From Sphingomonas sp. (GTDB lineage Bacteria > Pseudomonadota > Alphaproteobacteria > Sphingomonadales > Sphingomonadaceae): DNA of 64,000 nucleotides. Each line of letters starts with the position of its first letter. Position 1 is the first letter of the stretch. Below are positions 27,553-35,535 of the stretch, one piece after another. The position numbers were made by a program, and so were the translations under genes. The DNA lies in contig NZ_JAHBZJ010000002.1 in the NCBI RefSeq assembly GCF_019635455.1, forward strand, positions 124,001 to 188,000, read 5' to 3'. The notes under the pieces are model-generated. The model did not search any database. It saw only the letters and a list, made by a program, of their open reading frames with translations, and was not told the origin of the DNA.

Positions 27553-29061
27553 TTGTTCCTGCGCAACGACCATGGCTTTGAACAGGCAGGCGGCACGAAC
27601 GCGCGATCGTTCGGCACGACCGTCGCCATCCGCAAGGCCGGCCCGATCGAGCGATTCCGTACCCGCTATCCCGATTTCGAACTGGCCCCTGACCTTGGCT
27701 CCCGGATCGGCAGCCGCGAATGGTTTCGCGGCGCGGCGACCTGTGCGGGCATGTGTGCGCTCGTCATGCTGCTGTCGCCCGGTTTCGAACGCCCCATCTA
27801 TGGCAGCGTGCCGAACCCGATGACCGGCAGCGATGCCGATCTCGCCCGCGCCCAGGCGATCGCCCCGCTGGCAAAGGGGGCGGCGAGCGGCAGCCACCTC
27901 GCCGCGACGGGGCTGGTGGTCCCGCTGACCGATACGCCGGAGCGGCCGATCATTCAGCACAGCGTGACGCTGGGATCGGGCAGCGCGCTGGCCAGTGCGC
28001 TGGCACGGTCCGGCGTCGGCCAGACCGAAGCCGCGCGCGTCGCGGCACTGGTCGCCGGCGCGGTGAACCTGGGCGACCTCAAATCGGGTACGCAGCTCGA
28101 CCTGACGCTGGGCCGCCGGACGGACAAGTCCCAGCCGCGACCGCTCGAAAAGCTGGCCTTCCGCGCCCGGTTCGACCTCAGCCTCGAACTGGTGCGCACC
28201 GCCGCCGGGCTGGCGCTCAACGAAATTCCGATCGCGGTCGATCACACCCCGCTGCGGATTCGTGGCCGCGTGGGGGACAGCCTGTACCGGTCGGCGCGCG
28301 CCGCAGGCGCCCCTGCCAGGGCCGTCGAAGCCTATATCCGATCGATCGCCACGCGCATGCCGATCGGCCGGGTCGCCGCGGACGGCCAGTTCGACATCAT
28401 CGTCGAACAGGCCAAGGCCGCGACCGGCGAGGTGCAGCTGGGCAACCTCCTTTATGCGGGCCTGAACAACGGCAACAGCAAGCTGCAACTCGTCCGCTGG
28501 GAAGAGGGCGGCAAGGTCAGCTGGTATGACGGGTCCGGCACCGGCGAGCGCAAGGGGCAGATGGCGATGCCCGCGTCCGGCCGGATCAGCTCCGGCTTCG
28601 GGCTGCGGCGACACCCGGTGCTCGGCTTTGCACGCATGCACAAGGGCATGGACATCGCCGCCGCCTATGGGTCGCCGATCCGTGCGGCCAATGACGGCAC
28701 CGTCGCCTTTGCCGGTCGCAGCGGCGGTTATGGCAATTTCGTCCGCCTCAACCACAATGGCGGCATGGGGACCGGCTATGGCCATATGAGCCGTATCGCG
28801 GTGCGCGCGGGCCAGCGCGTCAGCCGGGGACAGGTGATCGGCTATGTCGGCTCGACCGGCCTGTCGACCGGGCCGCACCTCCATTACGAACTCTATCGCA
28901 ACGGCGTCGCGATCAATCCGCGCTCGATCTCCTTCTCGGTCGTCCAGCAACTGGGCGGCAGCGATCTGCGCGAATTCAAGGCGAAGCTGGCACGGCTGCT
29001 GTCCGTCCCGGTGGGCGGCACCCGCGCCAAGCCCGCCGAGGACACCAAGCCCGAGAAATAG
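27553..29061 (+). CDS. M23/LytM-family metallopeptidase
   Basis: A membrane-anchored murein peptidase of about 502 residues. A single transmembrane helix (AATCAGMCALVMLLSP) is followed by a long periplasmic region and a C-terminal LytM domain with zinc and catalytic motifs HKGMDIA and HLHYEL. Such proteins cut peptidoglycan cross-links during growth or division or act as regulators. The start is uncertain: I favour the TTG giving LFLRNDHGFEQAGG, with GGGGGCGG 8 bp upstream; an ATG at 27460 would add a basic extension. The 269 bp upstream show no other gene. Confidence 0.88.
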   Translation: MFLRNDHGFEQAGGTNARSFGTTVAIRKAGPIERFRTRYPDFELAPDLGSRIGSREWFRGAATCAGMCALVMLLSPGFERPIYGSVPNPMTGSDADLARAQAIAPLAKGAASGSHLAATGLVVPLTDTPERPIIQHSVTLGSGSALASALARSGVGQTEAARVAALVAGAVNLGDLKSGTQLDLTLGRRTDKSQPRPLEKLAFRARFDLSLELVRTAAGLALNEIPIAVDHTPLRIRGRVGDSLYRSARAAGAPARAVEAYIRSIATRMPIGRVAADGQFDIIVEQAKAATGEVQLGNLLYAGLNNGNSKLQLVRWEEGGKVSWYDGSGTGERKGQMAMPASGRISSGFGLRRHPVLGFARMHKGMDIAAAYGSPIRAANDGTVAFAGRSGGYGNFVRLNHNGGMGTGYGHMSRIAVRAGQRVSRGQVIGYVGSTGLSTGPHLHYELYRNGVAINPRSISFSVVQQLGGSDLREFKAKLARLLSVPVGGTRAKPAEDTKPEK

Positions 29062-29160
29062 CCCGCGCGGATCCGTGCCGGAGCACGCATCGGGCCGGCG
29101 GAGGTCCGGGACGGGCGAACAATCGCGCCGAATCGATGCCGCCATATGTCGCGGCACGTT

Positions 29161-29201
29161 CCGTCGTCAGATGGAATGGCCCGTCGTCAAATGGAAATGG
29201 C
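29161..29201. repeat. tandem 20-bp direct repeat after the M23 gene
   Basis: CCGTCGTCAGATGGAATGGC (29161-29180) is followed immediately by a near copy (29181-29201) with one substitution and one inserted A. It lies in the convergent gap between the M23 peptidase and the HerA-like ATPase. No function is evident. Confidence 0.8.
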
Positions 29202-29233
29202 GCCGCCTGAGCGCGTAGCCCGGGCGCTTGCGA

Positions 29234-30910
29234 TCAGCGGCCCTGCGCGCGCCAGCGTCGGATCGTGTTCTCCAGGATCGTCTCCTCGCCCCCGCTGCGA
29301 CACCACAGCTTTGAGAATACGGGATCGTCGGACGCCGGCCGCTTGCTTTCCTCCAGCGTATCGAGCGACACGCGCACCGGCGTCGCCACGCCTTCACCGA
29401 CGATGACGCACTCGCGATTGCGCAGTGCGGGGATCGAATCGAGAAAGCCGCGCGCGCCCTCCGGCATCGCGGCGCGGACGAACGCCTGGTCGCGATCGTT
29501 GTTGAGCCGCATGGCGATGATCGTGCCGCATTGCGACAGCACGCCTTCGGCCAGGTCGGAGGGTCGCTGCGTCACCAGACCCAGCGAAACGCCATATTTG
29601 CGGCCTTCCTTGGCGATTCGGCTCAGAATCTTCGCGACTGACGATCCGTCGGCATGGCGTTCGTTGGGGACGTAGCGATGCGCCTCTTCGCACACCAGCA
29701 GCACCGGCCGCTGCGCCTCGCCGCGCGACCAGATGGCATAATCGAACACCATGCGGCTCAGCACCGCGACCACGACCGAGGTGATTTCGCTCGGCACGCC
29801 GGAAACGTCGATGATCGAGATCGGCTTGCCGTTGCCCGGCATGCGGAAGATGCGCGAGATGAAGCTCGCCATCGTGTCCGAGACCAGCATGCCCGAAAAC
29901 ATGAAAGCGTAGCGCGGATCGCCCTTGATCTCCTCGATCTTGCTCTTGAGGCGCAGATAGGGGGCGGTATCGGTCGCCTTGTCCATCTTGCCCATCTCGT
30001 TCTGGAGGATCTGGGACAGGTCGGAGAGGAGATAGGGGATCGGCGCATCGACCGTCAGCTTGCCGAATTCGGCCGCCAGGCGGTTCTTCTGCTTCGCCTG
30101 AAGCACACATTTGGCAAGGATGTCGGCATCGACCTGGCGGTCCGCACCCGAGGTGGTGACGAAGACCTCGCAATGCTCCTCGAAGTTCATCAGCCAATAG
30201 GGCATGGCAAGGTTCGACACGTCGAACAGCGCGCCGTTGGTCTTGAACGCCGCCGCATATTCGCCGTGCGGGTCGATCATCACGACATGCCCCTGCGGCG
30301 CGAGCTCGCAGATGCGGTGCAGGATCAGCGCCGCACTGGTCGATTTGCCGGTGCCGGTCGATCCGAGCAGGGCGAAATGCTTGCCGAGCATCGCGTCCAC
30401 ATACAGCGCGGCGCGGATGTCGCGGGTCGGATAGACGGTGCCGACCTCTACATGCGCGCGGTCGTCGGCGGCGTACATCTGCTTGAGATCGGCGGTCGAT
30501 ACCGGAAAGACCGCCGTGCCGGCAGGCGGGTAGCGGGTGACGCCCCGGCGAAAGCTGTACAGCTTACCGGTCAGTTTTTCCTCGTCGCCCTCACCCAGAA
30601 AATCGACCTGTGCGACGACATGGCCGCTGCGCGCGTCGAGCTGCATCGACCGGATATTGGCGATCAGCCATGCCGCACCGGACCGGACCTTCACCTGGCT
30701 GCCGACCGTGCCGGCGCTGGCGATCGCGGGATCGGCGCTATCGGCCAGCGCATCGATTGCCGCCGGGTCCAGCGCGATTTCACACGAGGCGCCGTTGATG
30801 CCGGCGACCGCGCCGATGCCCTGCATCTGGCGGGAATGCGACGGGGCGGGCGCCGCCTCAGACGCAGGCCGAATTCGGTCGAATCGCTGGCCGCCCTGAT
30901 CCTCGGTCAT
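29234..30910 (-). CDS. HerA-type hexameric ATPase/helicase
   Basis: A 558-residue FtsK/HerA-superfamily ATPase. An N-terminal beta-barrel (HAS-type) domain with GEGDEEKLTGKL and VGTVYPT is followed by Walker A GSTGTGKSTSA near residue 195, Walker B PVLLVCEEAHRY near residue 405, and an arginine-finger region with QRPSDLAE. HerA proteins translocate DNA, often with the nuclease NurA for end resection, or act in defence with other partners; no such partner is adjacent. The ATG at 30910 is used; the codon before it is TTG. It appears to be a single gene. Confidence 0.88.
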   Translation of the reverse strand: MTEDQGGQRFDRIRPASEAAPAPSHSRQMQGIGAVAGINGASCEIALDPAAIDALADSADPAIASAGTVGSQVKVRSGAAWLIANIRSMQLDARSGHVVAQVDFLGEGDEEKLTGKLYSFRRGVTRYPPAGTAVFPVSTADLKQMYAADDRAHVEVGTVYPTRDIRAALYVDAMLGKHFALLGSTGTGKSTSAALILHRICELAPQGHVVMIDPHGEYAAAFKTNGALFDVSNLAMPYWLMNFEEHCEVFVTTSGADRQVDADILAKCVLQAKQKNRLAAEFGKLTVDAPIPYLLSDLSQILQNEMGKMDKATDTAPYLRLKSKIEEIKGDPRYAFMFSGMLVSDTMASFISRIFRMPGNGKPISIIDVSGVPSEITSVVVAVLSRMVFDYAIWSRGEAQRPVLLVCEEAHRYVPNERHADGSSVAKILSRIAKEGRKYGVSLGLVTQRPSDLAEGVLSQCGTIIAMRLNNDRDQAFVRAAMPEGARGFLDSIPALRNRECVIVGEGVATPVRVSLDTLEESKRPASDDPVFSKLWCRSGGEETILENTIRRWRAQGR

Positions 30911-30981
30911 CAATCACGCAACCCCACTGCCAATCCGCACCGTTATGGAGCGAACAAAGTAAAGATTACGTTCGCCCGGCC

Positions 30982-31758
30982 TCAAAAGCGTCTCCAGATC
31001 GCACCGGCCGCCCATCCGAACAGAAAGGACAACAGCACCGCGACGATTCCGTAGAGCAGCGACTGGCGCTCGGCCGCCCGTGCGATCCAGCGTTCAAAGC
31101 CGGATTTTCGGATGTCGATGTCGCGCACCGCTGCGGCAAGCACGCGTCCATCGCGAATCAGGAAGGTTTCCGCCGTGAACTGGCCGACCGGAACGCGCGC
31201 CGGAATGTTCACGCGCGCGCGGTAGAGCACATTGTCGGTGATCTCGACCGCATGGGGGGCCTCGTAATACAGACCGCTGCGCCGCTTGAGATCGACCAGT
31301 CCGGCATCGAAGCGCGCCTGTACCGCCGGCACGGCCCCCGATGCCGGGGACAGTTGAAGGCTGTCGAGTCCGAGTTCGTAGATCGCGCGGGTGCGCGCAT
31401 CCACGATCTCGCCGATGGGGCGGGACGAGGCGATCGCATAGAAGGACGGCGCCGAGCGATAGCGGGTCCGGTCTGCGTTGACCCAGATGCCCGCGACCTT
31501 CTGCTTTTCGCGGACGAGGACCGATTCGGTCGGTCCCTTGACCACCACGACGATTTCCGGTGGCCGGCCGCCCGGCCGGGTCGCGGCTTCGGGTCCGTGC
31601 AGGATCGCGCCGAACAGCAACAGGTCGGCGCCGGTGAAGGAATAGGCGATCTCGATCTCGCGCTGGGAGACGTCCGGCACGAGCGTCGGCTTCGCCTGGC
31701 CGAGCAACAGCGGCGCGGCGAGCGCCAGGCCGAGCTGGAACCTGCGCCCGCGCTTCAT
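30982..31758 (-). CDS. TIGR02186-family membrane-anchored protein
   Basis: A 258-residue protein with an N-terminal signal peptide, a periplasmic beta-rich domain (REIEIAYSFTGADLLLFGAI, VVVVKGPTESVLVREK, AGIWVNADR) and a C-terminal transmembrane helix (LLYGIVAVLLSFLFGWAAG). This is the TIGR02186 family, which in alphaproteobacteria is regularly encoded with a TauE/SafE permease, as it is here with a 4-bp overlap. Its function is unknown; a partner or assembly role for the permease is inference. Confidence 0.85.
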   Translation of the reverse strand: MKRGRRFQLGLALAAPLLLGQAKPTLVPDVSQREIEIAYSFTGADLLLFGAILHGPEAATRPGGRPPEIVVVVKGPTESVLVREKQKVAGIWVNADRTRYRSAPSFYAIASSRPIGEIVDARTRAIYELGLDSLQLSPASGAVPAVQARFDAGLVDLKRRSGLYYEAPHAVEITDNVLYRARVNIPARVPVGQFTAETFLIRDGRVLAAAVRDIDIRKSGFERWIARAAERQSLLYGIVAVLLSFLFGWAAGAIWRRF

Positions 31759-32669
31759 CCGAGCTGGACCGTGTAGATTTCATCGGGGCGCCAGGCGAGG
31801 CCGAGCAGCATGCGCAGCGCGACCAGCAGCACCATGATGGCGAGCGCCAGCCGCAGATATTCGGGCCGCGCCCGCGATGCGAAGCGCGTGCCGACCTGCG
31901 CGCCCACGACCGACCCGAGCAACAACAGCACCGCCAGCACGATATCGACCGCCTTGGTGGTCAGGGCATGGGTCATCGTCGCGGCGGCGCTGACGAACAG
32001 GATCTGGAACAGCGAGGTGCCGACCACGACGCTGGTCGGCATGCCGAGCAGATAGATCATCGCCGGGATCAGCACGAAGCCGCCGCCGATGCCGAGCAGC
32101 ATCGTCATCACGCCGCTGACGAAGCCGAGCATCAGCGGCGCGAGGGGCGAGATGTAGAGGCCCGACCGATAGAAGCGCCAGCGGAACGGCAGCGCGGCCA
32201 CCATCGGATGATGCCGGCGCCGGCGCGGGCGCGCGGCCTCTCCCCCGCGCGCGGCGCGGATCGCCCCCAGCGATTCGGACAGCATGAGCCACCCGATCGA
32301 GCCGAGCAGCAGAACATAGAGAACCGCGATGACCGTATCGATCTGGCCGCTTGCCTGAAGCAGACGGAACAGGATCGCGCCCACGCCCGATCCCAATATG
32401 CCGCCCGCGATCAGCACCGCCCCCATATGCGTATCGACCCCGTTGCGCCGAAACTGCGCGAACACCCCCGACACGCTGGCACCGGTCACCTGGCTGGCGG
32501 CGGATGCGGCCGCGACGGTGGGGGGGATGCCATAGACGATCAGCAACGGCGTCGTCAGAAACCCGCCACCGACGCCGAACATGCCCGACAACAGCCCGAC
32601 ACCCAGGCCCAGCATCACGATGACGAGCGCGTTGACCGACAGGTTCGCGATGGGGAGGTAGATGTCCAT
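31755..32669 (-). CDS. TauE/SafE-family anion permease
   Basis: A 304-residue membrane protein of the TauE/SafE family, with about eight hydrophobic helices and the glycine-rich motifs GLLSGMFGVGGGFLTTPLLI at the start and MTMLLGIGGGFVLIPAMIY in the second half. A ~35-residue cytoplasmic loop (GGEAARPRRRRHH) sits in the middle. The family exports sulfite, sulfoacetate or similar anions; the substrate here is unknown. It is the upstream member of the pair with the TIGR02186 gene. Confidence 0.9.
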   Translation of the reverse strand: MDIYLPIANLSVNALVIVMLGLGVGLLSGMFGVGGGFLTTPLLIVYGIPPTVAAASAASQVTGASVSGVFAQFRRNGVDTHMGAVLIAGGILGSGVGAILFRLLQASGQIDTVIAVLYVLLLGSIGWLMLSESLGAIRAARGGEAARPRRRRHHPMVAALPFRWRFYRSGLYISPLAPLMLGFVSGVMTMLLGIGGGFVLIPAMIYLLGMPTSVVVGTSLFQILFVSAAATMTHALTTKAVDIVLAVLLLLGSVVGAQVGTRFASRARPEYLRLALAIMVLLVALRMLLGLAWRPDEIYTVQLG

Positions 32670-32716
32670 GCGGCGCCCTGCCTAGACCCGGACAGCGGCG
32701 CGCGAAAGCCGGATGG

Positions 32717-33736
32717 TCAGAAATCCGCGCCCAGCGACAGGGCCGGGCCGGACCCGGGGCGCGCCTCGCCGGCGATCCGTTCGCGCCAGTCGATCGTCAC
32801 GCGCATCGCATGGCCGCCCAGCGGAACGGTCACGACCGCCGTCGGCCCCGCGTCGAGCCGTGCCGACTCGCGCTGGGCCGCCCCCCAGGCGCCCACGCCG
32901 AGCGCGATCCGGGCCGAACCGGCGCGCGCAACGTCACGGGTGACCCGTATCGCGCCATCGGCATAGGGTTCGACGCGGCGGCGCCAGACCGCGCCCGCCT
33001 GGCCATAGGCGGACAGCTCGAATTCGAACGGCAGGTCGATCGCATCGACCCCCGCGACGATGCCGGCCGCCGGACCGCCAGGCGTGCCGTCGAGGCCGGC
33101 GCGATATTCGACGACGATGCGCGCCGGCGCGCGTACCGGGTGCCACTCGACCCCAACCGCCGCCTCACGGCCCCGGCCGACCAGCGGCGCGGTCACCCGC
33201 GCGAACAGGGCGAAGCGGCCATCGGCAGGGCTGAAGGCGATCCGACCGCCGACCTGGTCGCCGCCGAGCATCGGCCCGCCGGCCATCGCGCCCCGGCGGG
33301 TCACGAACCACCCGCTCGCCGACCAGCGCGAAGGCTGCGCACGATCCGGCAGGGCCGTCGGCGCGGCCGGCTGATATGGCGCAGCGTGCGGCAGGACCGG
33401 CAGCAGCTCCTCCCTGCCAAAGGTAACGAACCCCAGCGTCGCCAGCCCGATCCGCGCATCCGCGACAGGGCGTGGCGGCGCGGGGGAGGTCGCCGCCGCT
33501 GCCGGGGCCATGGATACCGCCGGCAGCGGCGAGCCGCGCGCCACGCCCGGACGCCGGATCGGCGCCGGGCGTTCACTATCGATCGCGGCCGCAGTGGCGG
33601 CCCGGATCGGAAAGGCTTCCTCGATCGCTTCCGGCAGCGTTGCCCCTGCGGGCCACAGCATCACCGTGCGCACGCCAGCCCAACCCAGCATGACGAGCGC
33701 GAAGAAGCGGATCGGTCGTCCCCGCCCGCCCGTCAT
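32717..33736 (-). CDS. outer-membrane protein with NfrA C-terminal domain
   Basis: A 339-residue exported protein. After an N-terminal hydrophobic segment (FFALVMLGWAGVRTVMLW) and a Pro/Ala-rich linker, residues ~165-339 match the NfrA C-terminal domain: LGGDQVGGRIAF, EAAVGVEWHPVR, YGQAGAVWRRRVEPYADGA, GVGAWGAAQRESARLDAGP and the end RIAGEARPGSGPALSL. In E. coli NfrA is an outer-membrane protein used by phage N4 and works with the NfrB glycosyltransferase. Here the large TPR part of NfrA is missing. It overlaps the glycosyltransferase gene by 4 bp. Domain identity is from memory of the family. Confidence 0.75.
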   Translation of the reverse strand: MTGGRGRPIRFFALVMLGWAGVRTVMLWPAGATLPEAIEEAFPIRAATAAAIDSERPAPIRRPGVARGSPLPAVSMAPAAAATSPAPPRPVADARIGLATLGFVTFGREELLPVLPHAAPYQPAAPTALPDRAQPSRWSASGWFVTRRGAMAGGPMLGGDQVGGRIAFSPADGRFALFARVTAPLVGRGREAAVGVEWHPVRAPARIVVEYRAGLDGTPGGPAAGIVAGVDAIDLPFEFELSAYGQAGAVWRRRVEPYADGAIRVTRDVARAGSARIALGVGAWGAAQRESARLDAGPTAVVTVPLGGHAMRVTIDWRERIAGEARPGSGPALSLGADF

Positions 33737-35106
33737 GCGCGATCCTTGCCGATCGCCGGGAAGCGATGCGCGGTCTTGTCCCAGATCGGCGCCCGTCCGC
33801 GCAGCGTCGGCCAATAGATCGCCAGAGCGCGCCGCGCCGCCAGCAGCGCGATCAGATTGGCGGCAAGGACGCGCGGCAGCGACAGGCACGCCTGCAACCC
33901 GCCATAATGCCGACCGGTAAACCACGCGCGGGCGACCAGCCGCCACGCGAGCAGGCACAGATTGCCAAGCAGCACCCAGCGCATTGCCGGGTCGGGCGCC
34001 GGCACCGGAAGACCGGCGGCCAGATGTCCACCAAGCGACAGCGCCCAACCGAGCAGCGCAAAATAGGCGATCGCCAGCACGGGAATCGCAAGCGTCGCCC
34101 GGCGATCGCGCATGCGCATCCAGTGCTCGCCGATCGATCCTCCCTTCGCCCAGCCGGTCCGGTCCCAGCCGGCGAGCGCGATGCCGGTCAGCCACCGCGC
34201 CTTTTGTCGTACCGCGGCCCCCAGCGTCGCGGGAAAATAGGCGCGCACCGCGATCGGCCCGCCCGCCGCATCGCGCGCGCGCAGGAAGGTCGAACGCCCG
34301 CCCATCGCCGCGACGGTCAGCCCCAGCTCGTAATCCTCGGTCAGGCTCGTCTCGTCAAAGGGCATGCCGCCGCGCGCGGCCGCGATCCGTCCGAGCATTT
34401 CTCGATCGACCGCGCAGCCGACTCCGGCAAAGGGCAGCGCCGCGCCCACCGCCTGTCGCACGACCAGCGACTTGCCATGGGCCTCCGCAAATTCATCCGC
34501 ATAATGGCCGGCGATCAGCGGCGAGCCGGGATCGATCAGCGGCAGCACGGGCAGCTGCACCCCGTCATGCGTCGCCAGCGCGCGCCGAATCGCCGTCAGC
34601 TCGTCGGGATGGACCAGATCCTCCGCATCGTGGAGCACGACGGCGCGCGCCCTCCCCTCCCGCGCCTCGTCACGCAACAGCGCGCGCCAGAGCGCGTTCA
34701 GGCAATCCGCCTTGGTGGTCGGACCGGGCATCGCGGCGATCACCAGCCGGACGCGCCCATCCTCCACGGCGACCTGCGTGATCGCGCCAATCGTCGCCGG
34801 ATCGTTGGGATAGGCTCCGACATACAGGCGATAGTCGCGATCGGCATAGCGGGCGAGCGTCGCGCGGAGCATCGATCCGATCACCGTCGCCTCGTCCCAT
34901 GCGGGAATGAACACCGCCAGCCGCCCGGTGACAGGGGTCGGCGCCGGCAACGACCCACGCGCGAAACGCGCCCGCAACCGCGTCCAGAAATAGACGAGAT
35001 CGACGATCAGGTCATCCAGGCCGCCGGCGAGGAACCCGATCGCCGCGAAAATCGTCGCCTCCCGCGCGACGACGTCGATCGATGCGATGATGACGTCCGG
35101 CTGCAA
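33733..35106 (-). CDS. NfrB-like inner-membrane glycosyltransferase
   Basis: A 457-residue family-2 glycosyltransferase. A membrane segment at the N-terminus is followed by the GT-A domain with FIPAWDEATVIGSML, the metal-binding HDAEDLVHPDE motif, a TEDYELG motif and the QKARWLTG (QxxRW-like) motif of processive enzymes, then further transmembrane helices. This is the NfrB-type layout without the MshEN or other tail domain. No ATG or GTG fits; the frame opens with TTG after a GGGGGG stretch. Together with the NfrA-domain gene it likely makes or exports a surface polysaccharide (inference). Confidence 0.82.
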   Translation of the reverse strand: MQPDVIIASIDVVAREATIFAAIGFLAGGLDDLIVDLVYFWTRLRARFARGSLPAPTPVTGRLAVFIPAWDEATVIGSMLRATLARYADRDYRLYVGAYPNDPATIGAITQVAVEDGRVRLVIAAMPGPTTKADCLNALWRALLRDEAREGRARAVVLHDAEDLVHPDELTAIRRALATHDGVQLPVLPLIDPGSPLIAGHYADEFAEAHGKSLVVRQAVGAALPFAGVGCAVDREMLGRIAAARGGMPFDETSLTEDYELGLTVAAMGGRSTFLRARDAAGGPIAVRAYFPATLGAAVRQKARWLTGIALAGWDRTGWAKGGSIGEHWMRMRDRRATLAIPVLAIAYFALLGWALSLGGHLAAGLPVPAPDPAMRWVLLGNLCLLAWRLVARAWFTGRHYGGLQACLSLPRVLAANLIALLAARRALAIYWPTLRGRAPIWDKTAHRFPAIGKDRA

Positions 35107-35271
35107 CCTGCCCCCCGACCCGATTCGGACGGATCATTGTCCGTTCTCGATCGACCGCGATCAATCCCTGTTTCCCGCTGATCGATCACCCGTTGACTGA
35201 CGCACGGGATGCGCCGGGCCTCCAATGGCATGAGCCGACCGGCGGCGTGGTGGCCGGGGACAGGCCGGACG

Positions 35272-35535
35272 ATGTGTGTCGTCCATCCGCGGACGCTGGC
35301 CCCCGACGGCATCTATCGCACCGCATCGACCAGCGGCACCTTCGCCCGCGAAGCCGATACGATCCGCCTGCCGAGCGGCCCGTTCGCCGGCGCGGTCGGG
35401 CAGCTGATGCCGGACGAAGCGAGAGAGCCGGCGGTCTTTTTCGAACGTGACGAAAACCGGCGCGCCGACGGCGTCCACATCGTCGATCCTGAACGCTCCA
35501 GCGCTACTGTCCCGCGCAAGGGCGACTGGGGTTAG
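35272..35535 (+). CDS. small unknown protein or gene remnant
   Basis: An open frame of 87 codons between the glycosyltransferase and the oxidoreductase. The segment GIYRTASTSGTF..DTIRLPSGPFAGAVGQLMPD has the alternating pattern of a small beta-barrel repeat seen at the end of many short secreted proteins, yet no signal peptide is present and an earlier ATG (35230) adds only a basic stretch. It may be the surviving 3' part of a decayed gene. The stop (TAG) overlaps the stop of the opposing gene. Coding status is uncertain. Confidence 0.4.
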   Translation: MCVVHPRTLAPDGIYRTASTSGTFAREADTIRLPSGPFAGAVGQLMPDEAREPAVFFERDENRRADGVHIVDPERSSATVPRKGDWG

